DNA of 57,935 nucleotides from Paludibacteraceae bacterium (GTDB lineage Bacteria; Bacteroidota; Bacteroidia; Bacteroidales; Paludibacteraceae). The stretch spans positions 1 through 57,935 of the forward strand of contig JAFYQJ010000017.1 in assembly GCA_017547145.1 (NCBI GenBank), written 5' to 3'. Below the pieces are notes generated by a model that saw only the letters and a program-made list of their open reading frames with translations, had not been told where the DNA came from and ran no database searches. The translations under genes were made by a program, and so were the position numbers. Positions 14,752 to 22,889 of this stretch are shown in pieces; positions within the stretch are counted from its first letter, which is position 1, and the number at the start of each line of letters is the position of its first letter.

Positions 14752-16790
14752 AAACTAAATCGCAGTTGAATACGGAAATCGCTTTTGTGGTTTCCGTTTA
14801 TTGTATCCCAACCGCTCCCTATGTAGGTGCGATTGTCGGTGTAGTAGGTTTGAGCAAATTTCATCCAAATGCCAAAATTTTCTAGTACGTTGTATCCTAT
14901 ATTCATATAGTAGCGGCAACCTTTGCCGTAGAGCATTGGGATAGAAAAAACGTTTGGAATGTCGTTTTCGTATACCGAAAAACGATTGTTGTAGTCTTCA
15001 GCATCAAAATAGGCATAGCCACCATTGAGGTGTAGTTGTATTTTAGGAATCGTATAGTCGATATTTTGCAGAATAAGAAAACCATGTGTTGTGGCATTTT
15101 TTGCAACTTTGGCGTGATTGGCTGCAATGTAGGTTTTAAATTTTATGCCTAATGTTTGGTAGTATGCTGTATATGTATGTTTTAGATTGCTCGTTGTAAC
15201 GAGTTGTTTGGTGGTGGTTAACTCGTTGTTATTGCTATCGTCTTGGCGAAAATGAATTTGTGCTCGAAGTGTGAATTTAGAAGTTGGAGTGTATTCAATT
15301 TTCCCTAAAAGTCGATAAAACGTTGTGGCTCCGTTTATTTGGTATTTTGCCCATGGAGAGCGATAGGCATTTGCGGAAGCCGATATTTTCCAACTTTTTA
15401 GTGGTAAAATTTCTAATCCTACGTAAAAACCGTTTTCGTTGTTGGTGTTGCTCCCAAAGGCGTTAGCGTAGAGATGCTCGTAGCGAGGCGAATAGTAACG
15501 GTGCGAAAATACGATGCCAATGCGTGATGTTGGTGTGAAAAATACGCTGTTGATAGTGGTTATACCACGATTTGTAGAAACAGCAGTTTCGCCTAAAAAG
15601 TTGAATTTATGCAATCGAAAACGATAGTCGATACCAAGTGCTGATTGTACTTTTCCGTTGGGAAGAAACTGTGTATAGAGTTCACTATTTTGCTCTTGTG
15701 GAATGCCGTAGATAAGTGTAGATGAGGTGATACCGATATGAAATTTTCGGGCGTTGTAGCTGACATTCCCCCCGACGATTTGTACTGGAAGAGTTCTTTT
15801 TTTGTTCAATTCGCTTATTTTTCGATGGAGTCCGTTCGTAGTTATGCTCGAGAAAACACCTCCTGTGGTGTCTGCATCCATTTTTCTGTACGAATAAAAT
15901 GCTGTAAACTGAAAATTGTTGAAATCGAGCGTTGCTCCAATGCCACGCAAAAAATAATATTCGTCTGTCGATGAACTTTTATGTAACCCCGAGTTGCGTG
16001 GAGAAATATGCAAAACCGAAGCCTCGGGCATCGAAAATTCGGAACGTATAACAAGTCCTTGTCCAAATACGGCACGATAGTCGCCTACTACGATGTTTTT
16101 AAATTTCCACAAATCGTTTATTTGTAGGTAACCGTTGTAGGAATCGTAGCCTTTGTTGTATTTTCCGACAAATGGTTCACCAATATCTTTTTCGGCAGAT
16201 AGCCCAAATTGGATATTATTTTTATAGCGAAAACGATATTTAAGCGAAGCATAAAAAGGGTCGCCAAGGTAATATTTTTCGGGGCTGGTGTCGATATCAT
16301 CTTTTGTACGTTTAAAACCTTGTTTTTTCTCAAAACCAACGTCGTTACGTATAAAAAAGTCGTGTTTCCCGTATTTGAAAATGTCTTTAAATGTATATTT
16401 CTGCTTTTCTTCAGTTTTGCCTACGCAAACAAATTTTTTAAGTGTATTTATTGTTTGTTCGTCAAAATTTTCAATTAAAGATAGCTCGTGAATTGTATAA
16501 ATTTCGCCGTATTGATACTGGTAAAAAAGCAAATTTTCTATTTGAATATCGTCTAGAAATAGGAGTTGTTCTAGTTGCTCTTTTGTGGCATTATTTAAGT
16601 TTATGGGATTTTGATAGTAGTAGAGCAAATCTTCGTAGGCTGTGGTGAAATCAAATTCTTCGTCGTCTGATATTTGCGATGAAACTTGTTCTAAAATCTC
16701 ATTGATAACGTCGTTTGTTTGTGCTGTCGTGTATGAAAGTAGCAAAACGAATACACTTAAAATCGATATCCTAGCATTCCAAACGTGCAT
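14748..16790 (-). CDS. Secreted helix-hairpin-helix / outer-membrane beta-barrel protein
   Basis: A 680-aa protein with a signal peptide (about residues 1-23). An N-terminal ComEA-like helix-hairpin-helix region (about 55-115) includes the ININ/L-type turn NPINLNNATKEQLEQLLFL and a second HhH (YGEIYTIHELSLIENF). A long beta-rich domain follows, with alternating aromatic strands and a terminal Phe (RIQLRFSF), as in outer-membrane barrels. HhH motifs usually bind DNA; finding one fused to a barrel is a known but uncharacterised arrangement in Bacteroidota. It overlaps the upstream PorV/PorQ-like gene by 34 bp, so the two are co-expressed. Confidence 0.75.
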   Translation of the reverse strand: MHVWNARISILSVFVLLLSYTTAQTNDVINEILEQVSSQISDDEEFDFTTAYEDLLYYYQNPINLNNATKEQLEQLLFLDDIQIENLLFYQYQYGEIYTIHELSLIENFDEQTINTLKKFVCVGKTEEKQKYTFKDIFKYGKHDFFIRNDVGFEKKQGFKRTKDDIDTSPEKYYLGDPFYASLKYRFRYKNNIQFGLSAEKDIGEPFVGKYNKGYDSYNGYLQINDLWKFKNIVVGDYRAVFGQGLVIRSEFSMPEASVLHISPRNSGLHKSSSTDEYYFLRGIGATLDFNNFQFTAFYSYRKMDADTTGGVFSSITTNGLHRKISELNKKRTLPVQIVGGNVSYNARKFHIGITSSTLIYGIPQEQNSELYTQFLPNGKVQSALGIDYRFRLHKFNFLGETAVSTNRGITTINSVFFTPTSRIGIVFSHRYYSPRYEHLYANAFGSNTNNENGFYVGLEILPLKSWKISASANAYRSPWAKYQINGATTFYRLLGKIEYTPTSKFTLRAQIHFRQDDSNNNELTTTKQLVTTSNLKHTYTAYYQTLGIKFKTYIAANHAKVAKNATTHGFLILQNIDYTIPKIQLHLNGGYAYFDAEDYNNRFSVYENDIPNVFSIPMLYGKGCRYYMNIGYNVLENFGIWMKFAQTYYTDNRTYIGSGWDTINGNHKSDFRIQLRFSF

Positions 16791-17572
16791 AATCCAAGTT
16801 TTAAGTGATACTCGCAGTGGAGATTGAATCTAAATTCGCCAAAGTGCAGTCCAACGCCTAATGTAGGAACAAAGTCTTGTCCATATCCGCCAACGCGAAC
16901 GGTGAATTGTTTAAAAGGAGCATATTCAACGCCAACAGCCCAATGCCATTTCCCATAAACATTTTTGTCTATTTGAGCTACCCAATTTACTTTTTCGTTG
17001 ATAATGTGTAAAGACCCAATGCTGAAAATTGCTGGAAGTTTTTGGTGTATTTCGCTCGATTTTATTTTCGAAAACGTTGGGTTGAAACAATGAAAAGCTA
17101 GGTGAAAATTTTTTACTACTCGACATTGAATACCTACTTGTGCAAATACTGTCCCTTTGTATTTCTGTAGTTGTGGAAAATAAACAGTGTAGTAGTTTGC
17201 CTGAATGCCAATGTTGAGCCTATCTGAAAACCTTCTTGCAAGACTAATGCCTGTCATTATCTCGTGGTAATCGGCAAATCCGAAGTGTGATAGTGAAGCT
17301 CCGATGTTTAAGTATTTTGTATGAATACCAATGCCAAATACTTCGTTGAAAAGTTCTTTTGTAAGGTATTTGTTTTCACACGATGCTTGTAGTGAAATGC
17401 CTTTTTCGGTAGCCAATGAAGCTGGGTTGTGAAAGGCTATCCATTCGTTTTGGTACGCAGTAGTGGCGTTGCCTGCAATGTATGAACCCGGAATTATACT
17501 AGTTGTTTGTTGAGAAAATACCGATATCAAACATGCGTAAACAAAAACAACTGAAAATGCAACTCGCTTCAT
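16757..17572 (-). CDS. PorV/PorQ-like outer-membrane beta-barrel protein
   Basis: A 271-aa exported protein with a signal peptide ending near FSQQ. The mature part has FHNPASLA close to the N-terminus, a motif seen in FadL/PorV/PorQ-type barrels, and alternating beta strands ending in the aromatic MLGYRF. It may be related to PorQ of type IX secretion, but no other secretion gene is nearby and it is shorter than usual PorQ, so the exact family is uncertain. An ATG nine bases upstream is also possible. Its last 34 bp overlap the HhH-barrel gene. Confidence 0.65.
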   Translation of the reverse strand: MKRVAFSVVFVYACLISVFSQQTTSIIPGSYIAGNATTAYQNEWIAFHNPASLATEKGISLQASCENKYLTKELFNEVFGIGIHTKYLNIGASLSHFGFADYHEIMTGISLARRFSDRLNIGIQANYYTVYFPQLQKYKGTVFAQVGIQCRVVKNFHLAFHCFNPTFSKIKSSEIHQKLPAIFSIGSLHIINEKVNWVAQIDKNVYGKWHWAVGVEYAPFKQFTVRVGGYGQDFVPTLGVGLHFGEFRFNLHCEYHLKLGLCTFGMLGYRF

Positions 17573-17650
17573 AAAAAGCATTTTAAGTTAAATTTTGCAT
17601 CCAAATTAAACAAAACTTTTGAATACTTATCAGAAATGAGGTAAATAATT

Positions 17651-17658
17651 TAATTTTG
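17651..17658 (+). promoter_or_regulatory. -7 promoter box (TAatTTTG)
   Basis: TAATTTTG lies four bases before the ATG of the DUF4294 gene at 17663. This implies a near-leaderless mRNA, or a real start at a downstream codon. Confidence 0.4.
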
Positions 17659-17662
17659 CTTT

Positions 17663-18316
17663 ATGAAGTTTTTAAAAACGATATTGTTTTTTTGTTTGTT
17701 TCTCTTTTCTTTGGAGGGGGTGTCGGCAGAAACTACGCCCCCAAAAACTTCGGGTAAAAAAGAACGAGTACGACATAAAACAGGCGAGGTTGCAGAAAAT
17801 GGAGGCTTTTGGTGCAGAATGGAAGTAAAAGGTACGGATACTATTCCGCATATTGTTTTGCAAACTATTTATGTATTTCCTCCAATTAAATTTAAAAATA
17901 AGCGGCAGGAGAAATTTTATTGGCGTACGGTCCGCGATGTGAAAAAAGCATTGCCTTATGCAAAAGTTGTGGGAAAGATATTGGCTGAAACAAACGACAC
18001 TTTAATGAAAATGAAATCGGATAGGGAACGAAAACGTTATATGAAAGCTCTAGAAAAAGAGATTTTTAATCGTTACGAAGGTGATATGCGTCATTTTACA
18101 CTTAGTCAAGGAAAAATGCTAATACGCTTGATAAGTCGTGAATGTAATCAGTCGTCTTATGCCTTGATAAAAGCCTATCGTGGAAGTTTTGTGGCAGGAT
18201 TTTGGCAAGGTTTTGCTCGATTGTTTGGTGCTAATTTGAAAGATGAATTTGGCGAAACGGACAAAGATGCTATTGTAGAGCGAGTCATTTTGTTAGTTGA
18301 ATCGGGGCAATTGTAA
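17663..18316 (+). CDS. DUF4294-family exported protein
   Basis: A 217-aa protein with an N-terminal signal peptide (to about residue 22, GVSAET). The rest is typical of DUF4294: DTIPHIVLQTIYVFPP, then a basic helical part (FYWRTVRDVKKALPYAK), RERKRYMKALEKE, and a C-terminal LSQGKMLIRLISREC. The family is common in Bacteroidota and has no known function; it is likely periplasmic. It stands alone between a divergent OMP pair and the tRNA genes. Confidence 0.8.
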   Translation: MKFLKTILFFCLFLFSLEGVSAETTPPKTSGKKERVRHKTGEVAENGGFWCRMEVKGTDTIPHIVLQTIYVFPPIKFKNKRQEKFYWRTVRDVKKALPYAKVVGKILAETNDTLMKMKSDRERKRYMKALEKEIFNRYEGDMRHFTLSQGKMLIRLISRECNQSSYALIKAYRGSFVAGFWQGFARLFGANLKDEFGETDKDAIVERVILLVESGQL

Positions 18317-18347
18317 ATTATTTTTTTTGAAAAATAGATAATAAAGG

Positions 18348-18378
18348 TTGTTTGATTATAAAAAAAACTATATTTTTG
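18348..18378 (+). promoter_or_regulatory. Promoter of the tRNA-Gly/tRNA-Leu unit
   Basis: -33 TTG (18348-18350, followed by a second TTTG) and -7 TATTTTTG (18371-18378) have a 20-bp spacer, 41 bp before the tRNA-Gly. Confidence 0.6.
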
Positions 18379-18418
18379 CACTTCGAAAAGTCGAGTAGAT
18401 CTTTGATAGAAATATTTT

Positions 18419-18491
18419 GCGGAAATAGCTCAGTTGGTAGAGCACAACCTTGCCAAGGTTGGGGTCGCGGGTTCGAGTCCCGTTTTCCGCT
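18419..18491 (+). tRNA. tRNA-Gly (GCC)
   Basis: The acceptor GCGGAAA pairs with TTTCCGC, the D-arm is GCTCAGTTGGTAGAGC, the anticodon loop TTGCCAA gives GCC, and the T-arm GGGTTCGAGTCC is intact. CCA is not encoded. Confidence 0.95.
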
Positions 18492-18512
18492 CTCTTTTTT
18501 ACTTAAAAAGAT

Positions 18513-18597
18513 GCCGCGATGGTGGAATCGGTAGACACGAAGGACTTAAAATCCTTTGGCTATTGTAGCTGTGCGGGTTCAAGTCCCGCTCGCGGTA
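18513..18597 (+). tRNA. tRNA-Leu (TAA)
   Basis: Class II tRNA. The acceptor GCCGCGA pairs with TCGCGGT (terminal G-U), the anticodon loop reads ACTTAAAAT giving TAA, there is a long variable arm, and the T-arm is GGGTTCAAGTCCC. It lies 21 bp after tRNA-Gly, so the two are likely co-transcribed. Confidence 0.95.
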
Positions 18598-18612
18598 CAA
18601 ATCTAAATGTGG

Positions 18613-18648
18613 AATCAGCAACTTTAAAAGAAGGTTGCTGATTTTATT
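18613..18648 (+). terminator. Terminator after the tRNA pair
   Basis: AATCAGCAAC pairs with GTTGCTGATT, followed by TTATTTATTTT. It lies between tRNA-Leu and queA. Confidence 0.75.
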
Positions 18649-18661
18649 TATTTTATAGAAG

Positions 18662-19876
18662 ATGAAAAATCCGAAAGAGATAAAAATAGACGATTTTGTT
18701 TATGCGTTGCCTGACGAACGCATTGCAAAATATCCACTTCCAAAACGTGATGAATCGAAGTTGCTGATTTACAACAAAGGAAAAATAACTGAATCGATAT
18801 TCAACGAGGTACCAAAAATGCTTGCGGAAAACGAGTTGGTTGTTTTTAATAACACAAAAGTTATTCAAGCTCGACTAAATTTTAAAAAACAGACAGGTGC
18901 TTTAATCGAAATTTTTTGTTTGGAACCAGCTTCGCCTAACGATTATGTGCTTTCATTTCAGCAAAACAAAACTTGTACGTGGTATTGTTTGATAGGGAAT
19001 CTAAAGAAATGGAAAGGTGGAGTTTTGGAACATACGCTTGTGGTTGGCAATGTGGAAGTTACGCTTTTTGCAGAACTTAAATCGCAACACAATACTAGTT
19101 TTGAAGTGCAATTTTCGTGGAACAATGACCAAATAACATTTTCTGATATTCTAGAATCGTTTGGCGAGTTGCCAATTCCTCCATATTTAAATCGTAAAAC
19201 AGAGTCGCGTGATAATGAAACCTATCAAACTGTGTATTCAAAAATAAAAGGTTCGGTAGCTGCTCCTACAGCTGGATTGCATTTTACGGAAAGTGTATTA
19301 AACGATTTGAGACGAAAAAATATTGATTTGCAAGAAGTTACCCTGCATGTAGGAGCTGGAACATTTCGCCCTGTAAAATCGGAATATATGGAACAGCATG
19401 ATATGCATACAGAATATATTTCGGTGTCGAGGCAGACAATAGAAGCTCTTTTGGCTCACAAATGTGAAGTGCTTGCTGTGGGAACTACTTCTGTACGAAC
19501 AATAGAGAGTTTATATTATATTGGAGCAAAATTGCTTAATCAAGATATAGCGAATGATTTGATTTGTGTGAAACAGTGGGAACCTTACGAGGTTGTTTAT
19601 GAATTAACTCCGCAAGAATCGTTGCAGTCGATACTGGATTATATGCAGAAAAATAATTTGACTGTGCTTAACGCAGCAACGCAAATAATTATTGCACCAA
19701 GTTATGAATTTCATTTTGTGAAGAAAATGATTACCAATTTTCATCAACCAAAAAGTACGCTTTTGTTGTTAGTTTCGGCTTTTGTTGGAGATGATTGGAA
19801 GAAGGTTTATGATTATGCCCTGACTCACAATTTTCGTTTTTTAAGTTATGGAGATAGTTCGTTGTTGATGCCGTAA
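18662..19876 (+). CDS. queA: S-adenosylmethionine:tRNA ribosyltransferase-isomerase
   Basis: A 404-aa enzyme that transfers and isomerises the ribosyl moiety of SAM onto preQ1-modified tRNA, forming epoxyqueuosine at position 34. Family motifs present are YALPDERIAKYP at the N-terminus, VFNNTKVIQARL, the core AAPTAGLHF, HVGAGTFRPV, and GTTSVRTIES. It is about 50 residues longer than the E. coli enzyme, as is common in Bacteroidota. It follows tRNA genes but is separated from them by a terminator. No other queuosine gene is in the window. Confidence 0.92.
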   Translation: MKNPKEIKIDDFVYALPDERIAKYPLPKRDESKLLIYNKGKITESIFNEVPKMLAENELVVFNNTKVIQARLNFKKQTGALIEIFCLEPASPNDYVLSFQQNKTCTWYCLIGNLKKWKGGVLEHTLVVGNVEVTLFAELKSQHNTSFEVQFSWNNDQITFSDILESFGELPIPPYLNRKTESRDNETYQTVYSKIKGSVAAPTAGLHFTESVLNDLRRKNIDLQEVTLHVGAGTFRPVKSEYMEQHDMHTEYISVSRQTIEALLAHKCEVLAVGTTSVRTIESLYYIGAKLLNQDIANDLICVKQWEPYEVVYELTPQESLQSILDYMQKNNLTVLNAATQIIIAPSYEFHFVKKMITNFHQPKSTLLLLVSAFVGDDWKKVYDYALTHNFRFLSYGDSSLLMP

Positions 19877-19903
19877 ATTTGGTTTTTATTATTTTTGTGG
19901 TCT

Positions 19904-20218
19904 ATGGAACGTGTTATTTTTAATACTACATATCATGTAAATCGCTTGTTTGTAGCTCGTTGGCTAGATTTTTTTAAACAATATATCAAACCACGTATCG
20001 AACAAAATGTGGCTTTTTCTGATTGTCGGATATGTAAAGTGTTGGTTGGCAATTCGCCCGAAGATGAAACTTTTGCTGTGCAGTTTTATGCCGAAAGTAG
20101 AGTATTGCTTGATGCTTGGCTCGAAAAGGAGGGACATTTGTTAGATGTATATATGCGTAAAACTTTTGGTGAAAATGTACTTACATTTTCTGTTTTTATG
20201 GAAGAGGTTGTTTTATGA
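19904..20218 (+). CDS. DUF4286-family protein
   Basis: A 104-aa cytoplasmic protein matching the small DUF4286 family of Bacteroidota: an N-terminal VIFNTTYHVN strand and a middle DETFAVQFYAES strand. Its function is unknown. The ATG at 19904 is preferred; a -7 box TATTTTTG lies at 19890-19897 just upstream. It overlaps ruvC by four bases, and the same order occurs in other Bacteroidota, which hints at a link to DNA repair or co-regulation only. Confidence 0.75.
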   Translation: MERVIFNTTYHVNRLFVARWLDFFKQYIKPRIEQNVAFSDCRICKVLVGNSPEDETFAVQFYAESRVLLDAWLEKEGHLLDVYMRKTFGENVLTFSVFMEEVVL

Positions 20219-20796
20219 AAGTAGCACAAGCACAAGAAAAAATTATTTTAGGCATTGACCCCGGAACAAATGTTATGGGGTTTGGTGTTATACGTGTTTG
20301 TGGTAAAAATGTTTCGTTTTTGGATATGGGAACGCTTGATATGAAAAAAACGAAGGATCCTTATTTAAAGTTGAAACAAATTTTTGATTTTACAACTGAA
20401 CTTATAGAACGTTTTCTGCCTGATGAATTTGCTATCGAAGCCCAATTTTTTGGAAAAAATGTACAATCGATGTTAAAATTGGGACGAGCTCAAGGGGTAG
20501 CTATTGCTGCTGCTTTGGAGCGAGATGTGCCTATTTGTGAATATGCACCTTTGAAAATAAAGATGGCTATTACAGGCAACGGACAAGCTTCAAAAGAACA
20601 AGTTGCTGATATGTTGCATCGTTTTTTGAAGATACCGAATGAAAAAATGCAATTGGCTTTTGATGCTACTGATGCTTTGGCGGTGGCGTATTGTCATTTT
20701 TTGCAAGCATCGCGACCTGCTACCGAAAAAAAATATAAAAGTTGGAATGATTTTGTCAATTCCAACTCTTCGCGTGTTGTGAGAAACACCAAGTAG
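20215..20796 (+). CDS. ruvC: Holliday junction resolvase RuvC
   Basis: A 193-aa endonuclease that cuts Holliday junctions with RuvAB. Its four acidic catalytic residues can be placed: Asp15 (GIDPGT), Glu75 (AIEAQ), and Asp150/Asp153 (DATDALAVA). The segment FFGKNVQSMLKLGRAQGV is the family signature. The C-terminal 25 residues are a variable tail. It ends one base before the convergent flavodiiron gene. ruvA and ruvB are not in the window. Confidence 0.95.
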   Translation: MKVAQAQEKIILGIDPGTNVMGFGVIRVCGKNVSFLDMGTLDMKKTKDPYLKLKQIFDFTTELIERFLPDEFAIEAQFFGKNVQSMLKLGRAQGVAIAAALERDVPICEYAPLKIKMAITGNGQASKEQVADMLHRFLKIPNEKMQLAFDATDALAVAYCHFLQASRPATEKKYKSWNDFVNSNSSRVVRNTK

Positions 20797-21951
20797 TCAT
20801 CTCAACATCTCGTTGGCCAACTCCTCGAGTCGGGGTAAATCCTCTTCTTTCATTCTGCTACGTATTGTAACTGTAGGTTCGGCTATTTCTATTGACTTCA
20901 TCGTTTGGAGCATTTCCTTCATAACTCGAGCGGCACATGGAGCCCACGAGCCATTCTCAATGATTCCTACTTTTCGGTTCTGAAAGTTTTTTATTTGCAA
21001 ATGATGCAAAAAGTCGTTCATAGGTGGGAAGACTCCTGCATCGTACGACGAAGCGGCTACAACGAGCCTACTCATACGAAATGCATCTTCGATGGCCTCG
21101 GCCATATCGCAGCGGCTGAGGTCGGCCACCGACACTTTCCCTGCTCCTTTTTGCTCTAGTATTTCTGCCATTTTTTTTGCTGCTTGGGCTGTGCCACCGT
21201 GAATAGAGGCGTAGGCAATGAATACTCCATCGGTTTCGGCACGGTAGCTGCTCCAGCAGTCGTAAAGCCCGATGTAGTAGTCGAGATTTTCGGTAAGGAT
21301 AGGTCCATGGAGAGGGCAGATGGTATTAACGTCCAATCCTGCTACCTTTTTTAATAAAACTTGCACCTGATTACCATATTTTCCGCAGATGTTGAAGTAG
21401 TAGCGGCGTGCCTCGCATGCCCAATCTTCTTGGTGGCTCAAAGCACCGAATTTGCCAAAAGCGTCGGCCGAAAAAAGCACTTTCTCTCGGCTTTCGTAGC
21501 TTACCATCACCTCTGGCCAATGCACCATAGGTGCGGCATAAAATGTGAGCGTATGTTCTCCTAATGAGAGCGTGTCGCCTTCTTTTACAGCAATGGTTCG
21601 GTCAGAGAAATCTGCATTGAAGAACTGCGGTAACATTTGCACGGCTCGTGCCGATGCCACTATTTTTAGTTCGGGATATTTTTCTGTAAGTCGAAGAATT
21701 TCTCCTGCGTGGTCGGGCTCGAGGTGATGCACCACAAGGTAGTCGGGCTTTCGTCCGCAGAGAGCTTTTTCGAGTTGAGCAAACCACTCACTGCCAAGGC
21801 GGCTATCTACCGTATCCATAATGGCCACTAGCTCGTCGATGATGAGGTACGAATTGTACGAAATGCCATTAGGCACCACGTACTGACTCTCGAATAAATC
21901 CAACTCCACATCGTCCACGCCGATGTATTTGATGTTTTCTGATACATTCAT
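20797..21951 (-). CDS. Flavodiiron protein (FprA family, A-type flavoprotein)
   Basis: A 384-aa oxygen- or nitric-oxide-reducing enzyme. The diiron ligands of the metallo-beta-lactamase domain are complete: His76, Glu78, Asp80, His81 (HLEPDH), His144 (VHWPEVM), Asp163 and His215 (PLHGPIL). The flavodoxin domain begins near residue 246, with the FMN loop YASIHGGTAQ. It is cytoplasmic and protects anaerobes from O2 or NO. It takes electrons from rubredoxin or a flavin reductase, neither of which lies beside it. Codons are more GC-rich than in flanking genes. Confidence 0.93.
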   Translation of the reverse strand: MNVSENIKYIGVDDVELDLFESQYVVPNGISYNSYLIIDELVAIMDTVDSRLGSEWFAQLEKALCGRKPDYLVVHHLEPDHAGEILRLTEKYPELKIVASARAVQMLPQFFNADFSDRTIAVKEGDTLSLGEHTLTFYAAPMVHWPEVMVSYESREKVLFSADAFGKFGALSHQEDWACEARRYYFNICGKYGNQVQVLLKKVAGLDVNTICPLHGPILTENLDYYIGLYDCWSSYRAETDGVFIAYASIHGGTAQAAKKMAEILEQKGAGKVSVADLSRCDMAEAIEDAFRMSRLVVAASSYDAGVFPPMNDFLHHLQIKNFQNRKVGIIENGSWAPCAARVMKEMLQTMKSIEIAEPTVTIRSRMKEEDLPRLEELANEMLR

Positions 21952-21997
21952 GGTTGATGATTTTTTGTTTATGACAAAATTAGTAATTTTCTTTTTT

Positions 21998-22005
21998 TAC
22001 CTTTG
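21998..22005 (+). promoter_or_regulatory. -7 promoter box (TAccTTTG)
   Basis: TACCTTTG lies 38 bp before the ATG of the second FISUMP gene and excludes the upstream in-frame start at 22005. Confidence 0.5.
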
Positions 22006-22043
22006 TGTCTGTTATTTCAAAAAACAAACAATATTTTAATATT

Positions 22044-22799
22044 ATGAATAGAAAGAATTTTATTTTCGCAGCAATGCTTTTTGCAGCATTAAGTTTAGGA
22101 TTTGTGTCTTGCGACGACAAAGGTAACGAACCCGACGACCCACAAGGAGAACAAACCGAGCAAAGTGGTTCTACTGAAAACAATGGCGGAGAAGAAACTC
22201 CCGAACCTGCAGACCCATACAGCGGACATGCGTACGTAGATTTAGGACTTTCCGTAAAATGGGCAACTTGCAACGTAGGTGCAACTAAACCCGAAGAGTA
22301 TGGCAACTATTATGCTTGGGGCGAAACTTCTCCAAAAACTACTTACGATTATAGCACCTATAAATGGTGTAATGGTTCGTATGATACAATGACCAAATAT
22401 TGCACTGATAGCGATTACGGTACCGTAGATAACAAAACCGTTCTCGACCCTGAAGACGATGCCGCTGCTGTAAATATGGGAGGCTCTTGGCGAATGCCAA
22501 CCGCAGAAGAACAAAAAGAACTCATCGACGAATGTACTTGGACATGGACTACCTTGAATGGCGTTAATGGCTATAACGTAGAAGGTTCTAACGGTAACTC
22601 TATCTTCCTTCCTGCTGCTGGCTGTCGCTACGATGGTGATTTGCTCGACGCAGGGTCGCTCGGCTACTATTGGTCGAGTTCGCTCGGTACGGGCGATTCG
22701 GACGGCGCCTATAACCTCCACTTCAGTTCGGTCGATGTGGTTTGGAACGACTACGACCGCTGCTGTGGGCGGTCCGTGCGTGGCGTGTTTTCACATTAA
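22044..22799 (+). CDS. FISUMP-domain lipoprotein, candidate DGR-diversified surface protein (copy 2)
   Basis: A 251-aa lipoprotein paralogous to 102-821. The signal peptide is almost identical (AMLFAALSLGFVSC), and 20 bases in a row are unchanged in that segment. A Glu/Gln/Pro-rich linker follows, then the FISUMP domain (GHAYVDLGLSVKWATCNVGA, GGSWRMP, IFLPAAGCR, YWSSSL, GRSVRGV). The central part differs from copy 1 (extra YKWCNGSYD section), and the last 50 residues vary codon by codon as in DGR targets. Two adjacent Cys codons (TGC TGT) near the end occupy positions that are Tyr-Tyr in copy 1. It is expected to sit on the outer membrane surface. Confidence 0.85.
   Translation: MNRKNFIFAAMLFAALSLGFVSCDDKGNEPDDPQGEQTEQSGSTENNGGEETPEPADPYSGHAYVDLGLSVKWATCNVGATKPEEYGNYYAWGETSPKTTYDYSTYKWCNGSYDTMTKYCTDSDYGTVDNKTVLDPEDDAAAVNMGGSWRMPTAEEQKELIDECTWTWTTLNGVNGYNVEGSNGNSIFLPAAGCRYDGDLLDAGSLGYYWSSSLGTGDSDGAYNLHFSSVDVVWNDYDRCCGRSVRGVFSH
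22629..22772 (+). other. Putative DGR variable repeat (VR2)
   Basis: The second copy of the variable region, aligning gap-free with 654-797. Over the 46 codons 22629-22766, 27 differ from copy 1, and 25 of those change the amino acid. Invariant spacer codons include TTG, GCA GGG, TAT TGG TCG AGT TCG CTC, GCC, CTC, TTC, GTG and CGC. The upstream 33 bases are identical to copy 1. The downstream block GGGCGRTCCGTGCGTGG (22767-22783) is a candidate initiation-of-mutagenic-homology site. Confidence 0.7.
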
Positions 22800-22835
22800 G
22801 AATCTTACCCTTGTCCCCCTCACGGGCTAGAGAGA

Positions 22836-22868
22836 AAAAAAGCAGAACTCATGAGTTCTGCTTTTTTT
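22836..22868 (+). terminator. Bidirectional terminator
   Basis: An 11-bp perfect stem (AGCAGAACTCA/TGAGTTCTGCT, 22841-22862) has A's before it and T's after it. It lies between the FISUMP gene and the convergent CoA-transferase gene. Confidence 0.85.
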
Positions 22869-22889
22869 GTGTTCATCTATAAAGAGGAA

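Noticed and set aside
22242-22721. 159-codon antisense frame in the second FISUMP gene
   Set aside because: Created by the codon bias of the variable region on the opposite strand; no family similarity or start signal.
654-22772. Ordinary paralogue divergence as the explanation of the FISUMP C-terminal differences
   Set aside because: Ordinary divergence gives mostly third-position changes; here 34 of 37 differences are at positions 1 and 2, with fixed pyrimidine third bases.
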